Shown here one piece after another: positions 1-11,752 of a stretch of 64,000 nucleotides of DNA. A program made the position numbers and the translations under genes. Source of the DNA: Diphasiastrum complanatum. Its lineage: Eukaryota > Streptophyta > Lycopodiopsida > Lycopodiales > Lycopodiaceae. Location of the stretch: NCBI GenBank assembly GCA_029204225.1, contig CM055108.1, positions 9,223,849-9,287,848 of the forward strand. Reading direction: 5' to 3'. Below the pieces are notes generated by a model. That model was not told the DNA's origin, made no database searches, and worked only from the letters and a program-made list of their open reading frames with translations. Position 1 is the first letter of the stretch. Every line of letters begins with the position of its first letter.

Positions 1-735
1 GCCATTGAGACTGATTGCTACTCTTGTCTGGATTGTTGTAGCCATATTGTGTTGTCTAGCAAATCACTGCTTAAAAATCAGTGGTGATAACCTATGAGCT
101 TGTTAGCTGATATTTTCGCACGAAAAATCGGGCTAATATTGAAGTTTAAGTTCGCAATAATTGAAAAAATCGGCATGTAAAACTTGGTTATTAGAGAAAA
201 ATCGACACAAATTTGCCTTAGAGTTGGGTCCCAGCCCGTCCCTAAAGTGGCTAGACACAGTTTTAAAGTAAGAAATTGACTTTTCAAAAAAATCGTCATA
301 AATATTTTGTGGTCAAGTTTTGTAAGACCGAGCCAAAAGTGTCGGTCCACCTAGAATTGGGTCCCAGTCCGCCCTAAATGAGGCTAGAGCAAATTTTGCG
401 ACATTAGAAATGGCCAGTAAATATTTTACGGCTTTTCAAAAAAATGGCCAATTGTAAAAAAATAGTAGGTATGATCGTGCTAAAATCTCACCATGTATTG
501 AGTCCATTTTTACTAATATATGATCACTCAGTGTATTTTTCAGGGAAACCGTGTTGTCGTGGGAGCCCTAGTTATGAATGCCGAAAAAGTCAACCACAGA
601 AGAAAAAAATCGAGAAAGAAAAGTTTCGGGTAAAAACGGGACCTGGAAATATGGATTCAGTGTCAAAGAGTCACAAAAACCCTAACGACAAAATTGAATG
701 GGGAAACTTGAATGGCCTCCCTAGCCTTTGACAAA
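1..735 (-). repeat. Dispersed retroelement-derived block (LTR/leader-like) with the first bases of a copia gag
   Basis: On the minus strand this block runs into the start codon region of a copia gag (positions 45 to 1). The same block, on the plus strand and clearly diverged, occurs at 23340-23985, and its mirror is at 55900-56632. Three copies, two of them joined to different downstream sequence, suggest a long terminal repeat or untranslated leader. I did not find both ends of an LTR, so the exact class is open. Confidence 0.5.
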
Positions 736-2540
736 AATGGCATCTTGGCTAGTTTTGAAAGAGAGTCTTGAATGCATCACTCGCCCACTCTTTTATGGAG
801 GCCACTAGGTGTACTATCAAATGGGTTGGGGACAAATGGCAAAGAGGGCTTGAATGGCAAAATGGCATTGTGAAGGGGATGCATTGGATTTTCCTATAAG
901 AAGGAGCCAACTCCTTGTATTTCACATGTTAGTATTTGTATGTTACTACTATTAGGAGTTGCTTGCTTGCTTGAGTGTGCTTTGAAGTTAATTCCATTTT
1001 GTGGCTAATTGTTGTGAATCTTAGTTGCTCAATCAATTGCAATGTGGGTTAGTAGTTTGTGGGAGGTTAATGGTTGCTTTGTGCCCTCATGCCTGTTTGT
1101 TGCTTGTGTTGTTAACTCCATAGTTAGTAAGGTGTATTCTAAACTTTGGCTTGATTGATTGCTTGAGGTGAGTTCAATGTTGGTGGGTTGGTTAGAAGGA
1201 TTGTGAGTTGCTTGAAATAGCTCAATGATAGTTGGATAATAATGAGATGATGTGAAGAGTTAGTACTTTTAAATGTTAGTACTTTTGTGAGTGAGGATTT
1301 TAGGAGTGGGTATGTTTGAGAGTTGAGAGTTGTAGTTGTCTTGGGGGTTGGGAGTGATGTTACTTACTATGCTTGTTTGCTCATATTGAGGAGTTGGTTT
1401 AATCATGTAGGGTCATACCTTTCAAGTCCTACTTATCAATTTGCATCATGTTATAGCGTACATTAGGTAGCTAGTGAGTATTATAATTGGGTATGGCTTA
1501 GAACACAATGACCAAAAAAAAGAGAAATGACCTAGACACCCGTTTTTTCATAAAGTTGAAAATTGTTTGAAAATTTGCCAAACTATTGAATGTGAAATCT
1601 ATAAAAAGTACTAAAAAGTTAAAAAAGTTTCATTTTGTTATAATTTACAAATATGAAAAAACATAAGTTATTATTATTATTTTCGTTTCCAAATTTTGCT
1701 CTATTGTATTTCAAATGTGAACAAATTATTGAGTTTTTTTTTGGAATAATTTCCGATTTTCAAACTTTGGAAGTTTAACTTTTGGAGAAACAATTGAAAA
1801 TTCAAGTGATTTTAACAATTTAAAAATTCTAAAATTTTTTTGTTGAATTCTTTCTAAAATACACATATTAAACTTATTTATGACTAATTATGATGAATAA
1901 AATATTAATACCTAAAATTGATTGAATTGAAAAATGTGTGCAAAAATACAACTAGAAAATTTGTGAAAAAATGTACCACTTAAGATTATCACTCTTGCTC
2001 CTCGTATTAGTAGCATTAATTTTTTTTTTTAAATTAGGGGTTTTATAGTTTGAGATTCTCTTAAAATAAAAGCCTGGAACCAACTGAATACAAAGCATAA
2101 TCTACAATGAGATTTTTGTGAGAAACACAAAATCCAAGAGCAAAGCAAAAGAAGAGTTTATTGTCAAATTGAGTTTGACAAGAGTCTATTTCCACACCAT
2201 TGACATTTTGATTGAAAGAATTTGTGAGAATTTTTTGAGTGATTAGCTTTGGAACAAGTTCTGTATCCAATAATTTTATCACTTTGTTTGGAATGTATGT
2301 TGAAAATTTTGCATGTTGTATAGATTTGAGATGAAGTGAATAGAATGGTTAATTTTTTATTATAATATATAAGGTAAGTGATTTCTCTGGCTGGAAGTTC
2401 CATTACCAAGTCATTATTGTTCTTTTGGGTAGCATTTAGTTACATTTTCAGAAGCTGCAGATCGTGGCAGAGGTAATGGCAGCTGCACCTTCAGATTGAA
2501 AGATTTAGAATTCACAATCTGTGATTATATGACAGTATTT
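736..2540. other. Intergenic, no recognisable gene
   Basis: AT-rich sequence with T-rich tracts. The reading frames at 2061-2409 are short, overlap one another and have no recognisable domain. Nothing else is supported. Confidence 0.6.
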
Positions 2541-3045
2541 TTTGCTTTTGTAAAAATAAAAGATGCATTTTTGACAAAAAGGAGACAATCCAAGCAAATA
2601 CAAGAAGTATGTTATACATCTCAAATTGATGTAGATCACATTTGATTCATAAAATGCATTTCATAGTAATATGATTATTGTTAATTGGTTTGTAAACTAG
2701 CAATAGTTCTTTGACAACAAGATTGATAAATGGTTTGTGTCTCATTGTTTGCTTTTGTAGAAAACAAAAGATGCATTTTTGGAAAAAAAAAAAAGAAAGA
2801 GACAATCCAAGCAATACATGAGGTATCTTCTACATTTCAAATTGATGTAGAGTACATTTGATTTATAAAGTGCATTTCAGTTTGATTTTTGTTGATTGGT
2901 TTGTAATCTAACAATGATCCTTTATAAATTAATGAATGTTTTGTTTCTCATTGTTTGCTTTTGTAGAAAAAAAACGAGATGCATATTCGAAGGAAAAGAG
3001 ACCATCCAAGCAATAGATGAGGTATGTTCTACATCTTAAAATGAT
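2541..3045 (+). repeat. Tandem repeat, about 205-bp unit, roughly 2.5 copies
   Basis: The order 'AAAAGATGCATTTTTG ... GAGACAATCCAAGCAA ... ATTGATGTAGA ... TTGCTTTTGTAGAAAA' recurs at about 2541, 2757 and 2965. The third copy is truncated. A diverged reverse-oriented piece (TTGATTGTCTCCTTTCTTTC) lies at 6190-6230, so the unit is a mobile or dispersed sequence and not only a local tandem. Confidence 0.75.
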
Positions 3046-3703
3046 ATTTTTGTTTATTTTTTAGTGTTTGGATAGGTTTACAATGAATTTATAAATAATG
3101 AAATACGAAAATATAAACAATAAACAATAAACAATCAATTCATAGATAATGAGATAGATAAGTATATATTCATAATCCAAAAAAGTGTACATATTTACAT
3201 CATCTTAAAAGCGCTTTGATGCTAACACTTCTTTTTTACTTTTGCAAATAATTATAAGCTTCTTAGTCATCACTCTCATTGTGTAAACCTATTCATGGCA
3301 AATTCAAAGACTATTAATATGTGTATGTTATGCTTTATAATGAAATATTAAATGCGAAAGAAGTTGTAACGCATCAAAATCTTGTAATTTAAGCAAAAAT
3401 TCAGGAAATTCTTTGTTGTCCAAAGAAGACTAAAACATCATGGTTAGATCATACTTTTATGGAAATTGAATTTGTTATAAAATAAATAAAGGAGATTTCC
3501 CACAAGTTTTACATAGATGATAGGCCATTTCTAAAAATTTTAGAAGGACAATTCATTATAAGGCCATCTAATACCCATTTTTGAGTTCTTTGAATGGAAA
3601 AAATTCAAAGTCATCATTAAAAAATAAATAAATAATAAAAAATCCACATCATCAATTTTCTTTTTCAAAACTCCAAAATACAACGAGAGAAAGAGAGTTA
3701 AAA
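3046..3703. other. Intergenic AT-rich DNA
   Basis: No gene recognised. The stretch 3195-3265, read on the minus strand, resembles 21170-21240 downstream of the transposon-like gene in the spacer (TTATTTGCAAAAGTA, TTAGCATCAAAGC). This suggests both places carry ends of one transposon family. Confidence 0.45.
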
Positions 3704-3710
3704 GGGTTAT

Positions 3711-4153
3711 GAGCATTGTTGGGTGGGTATATAGGCTGGTATCAATAATGGGTATCAACATGGTATCAAAAAACGTATCCAACTGGTATATGAATTCTAA
3801 TACTAGGGTCTAGAACCAAACACCTAATATTAACTATATTACTATTCATATTGATATCTAGGTTTGGAAGATTTTATGAATTTTTGCCATGATATCAATA
3901 ATAATATTATTTTTAGTTAAAAAAATTAATATTTAATATATTTTATACTTTAAATTATGATATTACTTTTAAAAAATAATATTTTTAACAATTGATACAA
4001 GTTTATATCCAAGTTAATAATCTCGATTGGTTCATACTAGTCTACAACTCACTCCTAATCCTCCTTATATTAATACTCAACTAATATTAAATTTTTTAAA
4101 AAGCTCCAATACTATGAATGGTATCAAAAATTTTGATACGCACCCAAACACTC
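3711..4153. mobile_element. MITE (hAT-like), 443 bp, with TIRs and 7-bp target duplication
   Basis: The ends are imperfect inverted repeats: left GAGCATTGTTGGGTGGGTAT, right read inward GAGTGTTTGGGTGCGTAT. They are flanked by a direct repeat GGGTTAT at 3704-3710 and 4154-4160. The interior is AT-rich, with several GGTATCAA motifs and no coding capacity. A 7-8 bp target duplication and a GTGTTTGGGT-type end are typical of hAT-derived MITEs; the superfamily is inferred. Confidence 0.75.
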
Positions 4154-4160
4154 GGGTTAT

Positions 4161-5320
4161 GATAGCGAGCGCGGAGGAGGAGAGAGAGATGCAAATGGCA
4201 GCCATAGCCACGACCTTCTGTCGCCCATACTGACCATAGCACCATAGCCACAGCCATCCATTATAGCTGCGACTAGCTGATGCCACGAGCTCCAGCCATC
4301 CACCACAGCTAGGGCATCCGTAGCGCACCACCAACAGCCTTGATTCGCTATTGAAGCATCTGGATTCTCAAGGCTGAGACTTTGAGCTCAGCGTTATAGA
4401 AAACTCTGTGGAACCTGGTTTGTCTTAGGATCTGATTGATCAAGACCCTCAAGAATAACTTAATGTCATAATGGACCTATTGTCCTGAGGCTGCAAAACT
4501 GTGGCCACATAACATACACAAAATGTCATCTAGACGTCTACTCTAGCATATCTATCAAACAATTGACTACAAAACAATTGACTACAAATTTTGAATTACT
4601 AACTGCAGGCTTATGAATCTTTAAGAAGCTTCACCTTCTTGGTACATTTTTGCTTTAGTGGTACTAAGTCATGAAAAATACGTTCTATTTTCTCTCTGAT
4701 CTTTGCAGCTTCTCTTGTAGTGGTAATACCCGAGGTCTGTATTTCCCGTAAGCAAAAGATAATTGTTTGTAAGATCACCCATAGCATCAGAACATTCATA
4801 GATTTGCCTGCAATGCCATCTCTGACTACCACTTCTACACCTTCCATAAAAAGAACAGATCAGAAAGCAGTTTCTGACAATGCAACAATGGAGATCATGA
4901 TCTAATATTATCAGTACATTGGTATCTCTTTGGAACTTTTTAGGATGAAGTACATTTTATTTGAGAAAATACCACAGCTAATAAGGCCATAGCCAATGCC
5001 AGATTTCTCTTATTTGAGAAAATTGCGGATGACAGTAGTAGTATAGAATGTAATTTAACGAAAGGGCAATATTTAACCTGGACAGCTGCAACGAGGCCTG
5101 AAGATGGAAGCTAATAAGTATGTACCATAGATAGGAGCAGTTCAGCAGTCCAAGTCCAGCAACCCAGCAACCAGTTTCATGAGCGACAAACTAATCAATA
5201 GAAACAGACTATTAGAACTTTGCTTTGAATATGTACATATAAGATAGCTATCTATTACATAGAAGTGAGTCCAGCATGGTTAGATACTTGCATACAAGTT
5301 TTTGTCCTGGCTAGCAACCA
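4161..5320. other. Intergenic, with one unrecognised small frame (4611-4847, minus)
   Basis: A 78-codon minus-strand frame at 4611-4847 has one hydrophobic segment (about residues 18-33) followed by a lysine-rich, coiled-coil-like tail. It has no domain I recognise and may be chance. Around 4561-4595 a 15-bp unit (ACTACAAAACAATTG) is duplicated in tandem only in this arm. The rest shows nothing. Confidence 0.4.
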
Positions 5321-5324
5321 TTTC

Positions 5325-5873
5325 TCACATCAATGTAATTATTTCTCGTTGCTGCTTCTCAATCATCTTCATGGATTCACTTACGCTGGTAGCAAAATAA
5401 TCCACACGGTTCGAAATGGCATGCTTCTTTCTAGAAGGCTTTCCCACCACTGCTCCTCGCAGCCTGCAAAGTGTTGGAACACGGGCTGCTATCCATTGGC
5501 ATCAACTCGCACTGAGGCAGGAAACGTTAGTGGTGGAAGCACTCTTGCTAGTTTACAAACTGCAGGAATTAGGATTCTCATGGTATTGTTAGCTGCATCT
5601 TTGTCAAGCCTCTCCGCACCTCTGCCCGCGTAAACAACATACCACAAGTACTTCGGGTGACTCGAGAAGATATATTCCATCCTGCAAAACCATTTCTGCT
5701 CTGACACGCCACCCCGAAGCCGCAGCAGTTCCTTCTCATTCTTGTACTTCCTCTTCAAATTGCTCATCTTGTAAGAGCACTGTTCCCCATTCTTCACGTC
5801 TTTGCAGGCTATGAAGCTGCATCGATTATTCAGATTGCTTGCCAATTCCTCCCACTCTTCTCCACGGAAATTC
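5325..5873 (-). pseudogene. Trihelix-like (Myb/SANT-like) DNA-binding protein, two 3' exons
   Basis: Minus strand. The upstream exon ends near 5489 and begins after an acceptor TGTAG at 5874. It encodes a tryptophan-spaced domain: GEEWEELASNLNN, then an LKRKYKNEKELL helix, then WFCRMEYIFSSHPKYL. That is the pattern of a plant trihelix domain (Trp, 'LKxKYKxEK', Trp). A second exon, 5463-5325 after a TTTGCAG acceptor, encodes VDYFATSVSESMKMIEKQQR, a C-terminal amphipathic helix typical of these factors. No full N-terminal exon or start was found, so this is a partial gene or pseudogene. The nuclear DNA-binding role is inferred from the fold. The only difference I noticed from the right-arm copy is a synonymous T/C in the last exon. 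Confidence 0.5.
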
Positions 5874-6070
5874 CTACAATTCATGGAAGACCATCTTAAA
5901 AACTGAAAGCAGAAACAAAAAACATGAAAAATATAGTCGGTTTTTGCTTCTTTGACGAAAATACCACCTGTCATACCATATTGCCTGCAAAAAATGAGAG
6001 AAACAGAGCTGGGGAAAGATAGAACAAGAAAATTTGAAACTCGTCAATGAACAATGAAAACTAACAAACA

Positions 6071-6085
6071 AAACTATCTCACCTC

Positions 6086-6149
<64 letters not shown>
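6071..6149 (+). repeat. (CTAT)n(CT)n microsatellite
   Basis: Uninterrupted CTAT repeats pass into CT repeats. The mirror is at 50499-50575 in the other arm. Confidence 0.95.
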
Positions 6150-6152
<3 letters not shown>

Positions 6153-6296
6153 AGCTTTTTTTTAAAATTTAAAATGCCTAACATACCTTATGCATTTGCT
6201 TTGATTGTCTCCTTTCTTTCAAAATTGCATAGCTTTTTTTAACAAAAGTTAACAATGAACAATCATTCACTAACCAATCAATAAACAATGAAAAAC

Positions 6297-6301
<5 letters not shown>

Positions 6302-6343
<42 letters not shown>
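6302..6343 (+). repeat. (CT)n microsatellite
   Basis: About 21 CT units. The two arms differ here by 2 bp, one of the few length changes between them. Confidence 0.95.
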
Positions 6344-6345
<2 letters not shown>

Positions 6346-6449
6346 AAATCTTTTTTTTCAAAAGCTTCTCTTCACAAAATCAATTTGCAAATACAGTCGA
6401 GGCCCCCACCTTTTCCATTTCGCGGGTTTTCTTTTTTTTTAAATATTTC

Positions 6450-6790
6450 TACGTGGCAATGCCACGCCCTAAAAACATTTTCAGAAAACTTGCCACGACG
6501 TGGCAAGTTTGAGCTTACTGGAAAAATTTGCCATGCGTGACAAAATTCTAGAATTATAAGCATGGCAGTGCCACGCGGATTTAAATTTGAATTGCTCTGA
6601 GCCCCCCCTAAAAAAAATCTGTTCGAAGGAAGCGCCGGTGACGGAAAACTTTGACGGCGTGGCAGTGCCACGCATTCATTGCCATGCAGTTTGCCACGCG
6701 ATTGCCACGGACATTGCCACGCGAGGGCCGTCAGGTCAAATCTGGTGGTTCTCGTCTTATGTGCGTGGCAATGGGCATGGCAATGGGCCT
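6450..6790 (-). promoter_or_regulatory. Array of about a dozen CGTGGCA/TGCCACG motifs, probable transposon subterminal repeats
   Basis: The 7-mer TGCCACG or its complement CGTGGCA, with one-base variants, occurs about 12 times in 340 bp, often as back-to-back pairs (CGTGGCAATGCCACG, GTGGCAGTGCCACGC). Both orientations are present. Dense short inverted motifs next to a transposase-like gene (6731-9260) resemble the subterminal transposase-binding arrays of CACTA-type elements. A smaller cluster of the same motif sits upstream of the spacer transposon gene at 19550-19605. The function is inferred. Confidence 0.45.
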
Positions 6791-9260
6791 ATATTTGTAG
6801 TTGTGTCTTTGTGCTAGTCCCACCATGTTGTGTACTTTTATAAAATGCCGCTTTTGCTTGCCAATGAGATTTTTCCATTCCTTGCAATGACCATAAGCTA
6901 AGACTTCCACTATTTCTTGCAAAGAATGTGGAATGATGTCGTAATATGTGCTGCATGTCATAAAAACAAAATACAAATCAGTAGCAAAATTATCTAAATT
7001 AATTGCACATATTTGACTATACTAGTGTAACATCGAAATTCTACCATATAATGAGTTATATGATCTAAACCCCATGCACTTCGAACTGCATCCACGAATT
7101 CACTGGTTGTTTTCTATATCATTTGTACATCAGTATTTAAAAATTTATATTTTCTCAAGTATTTCACCATGTTGTCTACTTTTCTCCAAACTTCTACTTT
7201 GTGTAGACGAGTAGAACCTTCTTATTCGAAATCTTGAGTTGCCGCTATTATCTCTTTCCAAACCGAGTATTGAATCTTGGATTGTTTGCCAGAATATTTG
7301 ATAAAAATCTATGAGCTTTGGATCCTCCAATGCTCGGCTTGCATGGGATATTTCCTGTTTTTCCTGATAGGTTGTCATCTTTTTTTATTTTAACATGGCC
7401 TTTATGTAAGCCTACTTTTGACAACAGATTCTCTAATCTGGAAATGGCTTCCTTTGCAGATGCCTATGGTTCGGAATTCCATCCAAACAAGATGTGAAGA
7501 TATATTATTTTTTCTACTATACGCACCTCTGCATGCAATCAATAGATATGAACATTCTGAAGAGGAATCAGTAGTACGGGTTTCCAATTAGGATCTTCTC
7601 GATTTCTTGATATTCATGTACTCCTTGTTATGTCTTTTGTTGTCTTCATGCAGTACAAACATGGGTGTTTAGAGTTAGCACCATGAGATACATTGAATAT
7701 ACATTTTAATATCTTCAGATCTCCTACTAAATGCCATTCTATGTTGAAAGTGCGAATTCCATAAATATTGAGTGGATTTCCATCCATGTGATTTTTTATG
7801 GTGGCAGGATATCCATTAAATATCCATGAGAGAATGTCATGGTCTTCTTTCATCACCTCTAAGAGAAACAAAAAAATGATTTAGAATAATATTAACACAG
7901 AGAAGATTTTCCAAATGAAATCCATATTAGATTATTCTTATTGAATATGCGAAGTAACTACTATACTTGAAAAGCTGCCAACCACTAAATGTCATTTTCT
8001 GATTGAACACTGAAGTTGAGGCCTTTTGAGTCTTCTGAATTTGAAAGTGCTCCATTCATGATCGTAAGACTGACTCTCTCCATTTTTTGTCTTTTTATAA
8101 TTTCAGACTCATCTAACTTGAGAACAATTATCAACTTGTTATTGACATTCTCATTTGTAATACCATAAAAATTTATGATGAATGTCAGTAACTGATTAAT
8201 GTCAATAAATAAATTGTTGGAATTGTTATAAGCTAGACATTCTCCTTTCAAGCAATACACTTCATCGATATAAGATGGATTACCAACTATTGTCTGCATA
8301 TCTTGGTTTAACATGAAATGTTCGTTCAATTGGAAACTTTTTAATACTTACTTGTGCAAATGCCTCATTTATCATCTTAAACATTGTTGCATATGCTTCT
8401 CTACTGATGCTAGAGAAATTACATGCCCCCTGAACCAATGTAGTGTCCAACATTTTTCCAACTTCATTCATAATGTTATCAATAACTGAAGCCTTAATCT
8501 TTTTCATTTTGTTATTGTTTAACATTGATTTCATAGATTTAGAAGTCACAATAGAACCTAGTGAGTTTCCAATGAAAATCTCATCGGCTAGCAACCAATG
8601 TTGATATGCATTGCAAACATAATGTTCATAAAACTGTCAGTAGAGATTAAGACAATCATAGTATTCACAACAACATAATAAACAAATCAATAGAAAGTTG
8701 AAATTAATAAATAACAAAACTAGTGATTAAGATTGAATCTAAAAGTTCAAGCAATATTAAACCACCTATAACCTACTTGAAAGCACGGATTCGTCTTTTT
8801 CAATAACCTCCTTTGGATGATAGATCACATATATCCTTGGTTACAAATCTTTTCCTCTTGCTGTTTCTGACCTTTTTGTTGAGCACATCCATATCTTTAA
8901 CAAGAGACAAATATGAGATACGCATGGATTGAAATGTAGTTTTTATCTCATCATTACTAGTTGTAAAATGACGCAAAGAATATTTCAACATTTGAACATC
9001 TCATTTTTTTCCAAACAAGTTTTCAACTTTGTAAATTTTTCTTCGCTCTCCTTTGATATTTTTCTTAATTCCTCTTCCAAATAATATATTCTTTGCATTG
9101 AATGTGCATTCCCATAGAGCATCAAATTCTCACAATAACCCAAAAGGCCATTTTTGTCATGACACATGTAGATCATTAATTGACTCACTGAATGAAAATC
9201 CAGATGTTGCAATGAATATGGATCAATAGGATACAATGTTCGCTTCTCAGTTTCGACTTT
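6731..9260 (-). pseudogene. Degenerate multi-exon transposase-like gene, superfamily not identified
   Basis: Reading 9260 to 6731, pieces of one protein appear in order: PIDPYSLQHLDFHSVSQLMI with a coiled-coil-like EEELRKISKE stretch; a KNEMFKC frame broken by a frameshift and resuming as MLKYSLRHFTT; an exon bounded by CAG and GTAAGT (8352-8634) encoding EHYVCNAYQHWLLADEIF; a block with VLKLDESEIIKRQKMERVSL; then VMKEDHDIL...WHLVGDLKILKCIFNVSHGANSKHPCLYC. The last part (GDLK...GANS.HPC..C) looks like a zinc-binding strip in a large transposase-like protein. Downstream pieces (LHAEVRIVEKII, AVRSAWGLDHITHY) are scattered over three frames. Frameshifts and stops make it non-functional. I recognise the style but cannot assign a named superfamily. 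Confidence 0.5.
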
Positions 9261-11480
9261 GTTAGATGGCCTTCATGCCAGGAAGGATCCTATTAGGGCA
9301 TGGGAAATGGATTAGTCACAATTCATAGCTTAACACTTTGCAACAAAGCAAACAAAAATAATTGTTGTCCTCTAACTCAAAAAGGCAAATTCAAAAAGGA
9401 CATTCATTTTTTTGCACATGATCATGTATGCTTCTAATCTACTTTGAACTTTGCCTCCCATCTTCCACACTAGGTTAAAACTAACATTGTATACTTGTTC
9501 ATACGATGTGGAGTAAGTTATCGAGATGGTTAATGTCCCATAGGTAAAAAAAAATGAATGAAAATAACTTAATGGTTATTAATGCTTATTTTGCCAAAAG
9601 TCATGTGGCTTACCTATCAAAATAGGTGCCATGATTAGAATATTGTGGATTCCACTTCTGCAAGAAAAATGGATACTTCATTTGGGCCATAATGGATAGA
9701 TGTACATAATGGACATCTGCCCATTTACATAAAAAATGGGCATATGCTCATTTTGTTAAAAACATGGATGGTTGTCCATTATGCATAACGAATGGACTAT
9801 TAAACTACAGTTTAACAAAGTTGTAGCTCATTGAAAATGTAACCACATTAAATTGTAGACTAATTTCCTATTACACTATTGTGTGCATTGTCATGAGATG
9901 CTACTTATCTAGTCTACTTCTAAACTTATTCATGGTGTCATTGGTTGAACCATTGTCAAAAAGCTAAAAGCACTATTATAGAAGCATTCAATGTGTGTCC
10001 AATCGAATTATTGATAGTAAATAAAAGTTGCTTGCATTCGTTGTTCAATAGTTGTATCCAAAGCATAAAAGAATGCAAGATTTGAATAGAAGTTCAAATT
10101 GTCCAAAATATGATCAAAAGTATGACTAACTTGTTATGTGCATGGAACATTGACAGTACCAACATATGTCTCTACAATGCAATTAGTACCAGTTAATTAA
10201 GGCATAAAAATCTCTGACAACATCGATGTCGAACTTGAAGCTCTAGAAATGCCTTACATCAAATATTACAAGACAAAAAATCTTCTTAAAAGCAAAACTT
10301 GCTTCCAACCTCTAGTTCTGACCTTTCTTGAAACAACATTTTGCAAAGCCTTTTGACATATACCATCCTTATTGGATTCATATCACATGTAACCATCACA
10401 CAAAATATGTCCTATAAGTCGCATACAAGTTCGAGAGGCACTCCCATTGCATTCAAACATTTAGTAGTGGTAAATCTTCCATTGTTAAAGCCACAAAGTC
10501 ACCCCCATCTTCTTTAGCCACTTACTTATAGTTTGTAATCTCATCCTTGACCTGGAAGACATTGTATGACTCTCCAAGAGTACATACGTCTAAAACCCCA
10601 ATTTGGTATTACGACTCGGCCAAAAAAAAACTTTGTTTGCAATAAAAACTAACATTGATCCCCTTCAAACTGGTCCTTTCAATGACAAATGACCAGTTTG
10701 GACGGGGCCCTTACAATTGGCCCTTACATCCAATTTTAGTTTGCCTTGGGGTATTGCCTTGGGGTAAACCATGAATGGGTTGAGCTCGGAAGGGCCACCC
10801 TATTGAAAAGAGAGGTTGAAGGTCAAAAGCACTTGAAGACTGAAGTGGGAGGGGGCTTTGAATGGGGCCGCACAGCACCTAGCACCTGAAGGGTGGCATT
10901 GGAAACGAAAGCTCGAGGGCCGAATCAAGTGAAAGTAGCAAGCATTTACCTGAATTCGGATGCCTACAACTCAACTACAAGGGGGAGGGTGGGGCACCCA
11001 GGGTGTAGAATATGCTGGCCCCAACTTCCCAACTACCCAATAACTTCTCATATGACCCTACCATTGTTAAGACGTTAAGACCATTCCTTCTCCCCCAATA
11101 ACTTCTCATATGACCCTACTATTGTAAAGACCATTCCCTTCTCCTAAAGTTGCAAGGAATAGTAAGTCCATCCCAATAAAAAATACATGTTATGTGTGGA
11201 GGCCCATCTGCCACCTCCCATAATACACATACCAGGCAACCCATTTTAGTCTTTCTGCTTGAGAGATACACCGCGACCCTGACCAGGCCTCGACCTTTCC
11301 TCCTTGCTTCCTTTATCCACTTTCCAGAATCGCGACTTGTCATCGCCTTCATCGCAGTAACTCTCCTGCTTCTCTCATGCCTCTCATAGCAGCATGAATT
11401 GTGTCTTATTGGTGTGGGTTCAAGCATGTTTACCTGTCTTATAGTTCAATCTAGGAGCTTCTGTTGCTAAAGATTTTCCT
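9261..11480. other. Intergenic, no recognisable gene
   Basis: No long frame and no domain. It includes two direct copies of an 'ACTTCTCATATGACCCTAC' stretch at 11042 and 11100, and a locally GC-richer part at 10680-11000. It may contain the distal promoter of the patatin-like gene, but no element can be defended. Confidence 0.5.
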
Positions 11481-11488
11481 CCTCGTGG

Positions 11489-11498
11489 CTTTATAAGG
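11489..11498 (+). promoter_or_regulatory. Possible TATA box of the patatin-like gene
   Basis: CTTTATAAGG lies about 250 bp upstream of the predicted start codon, in a pyrimidine-rich context. This is positional inference only. Confidence 0.3.
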
Positions 11499-11542
11499 AG
11501 TTCGTGTCCTGCATGTGCAACTTAGCATAGGAAAACTTTTGG

Positions 11543-11752
11543 GTGATTGGCAGTTCTACCAACTGCAAGGCCAGCTGCAGCGATGACTCAATCACAGAAA
11601 GATTGGAGGTTGCATGGTGTCTAGGCTCCTACCACTACTTTCCTATTTCACTGCAAGACGAGCTTTGGGATGGTATTCACCAGCCCAAGCTAACCTTTGT
11701 CCGTGACTTTGTGAACGGGATTCCTGAAAGACCGGACTTTCAGGATGGATGA
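11543..11752 (+). promoter_or_regulatory. Overlapping upstream reading frame (69 codons) in the patatin leader
   Basis: An open frame in a different phase runs through the presumed 5' leader and ends 8 nt past the patatin start codon. It is conserved in the mirror copy. The product has no domain I recognise. It could be a translated upstream ORF that lowers main-frame initiation, a remnant of an older N-terminus, or chance. Confidence 0.35.
11723..11744 (+). promoter_or_regulatory. Perfect 8-bp hairpin abutting the patatin start codon
   Basis: CCTGAAAG, loop ACCGGA, CTTTCAGG. The 3' arm ends on the base just before ATG at 11745. The position suggests an RNA structure affecting start selection; this is inference. 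Confidence 0.45.
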
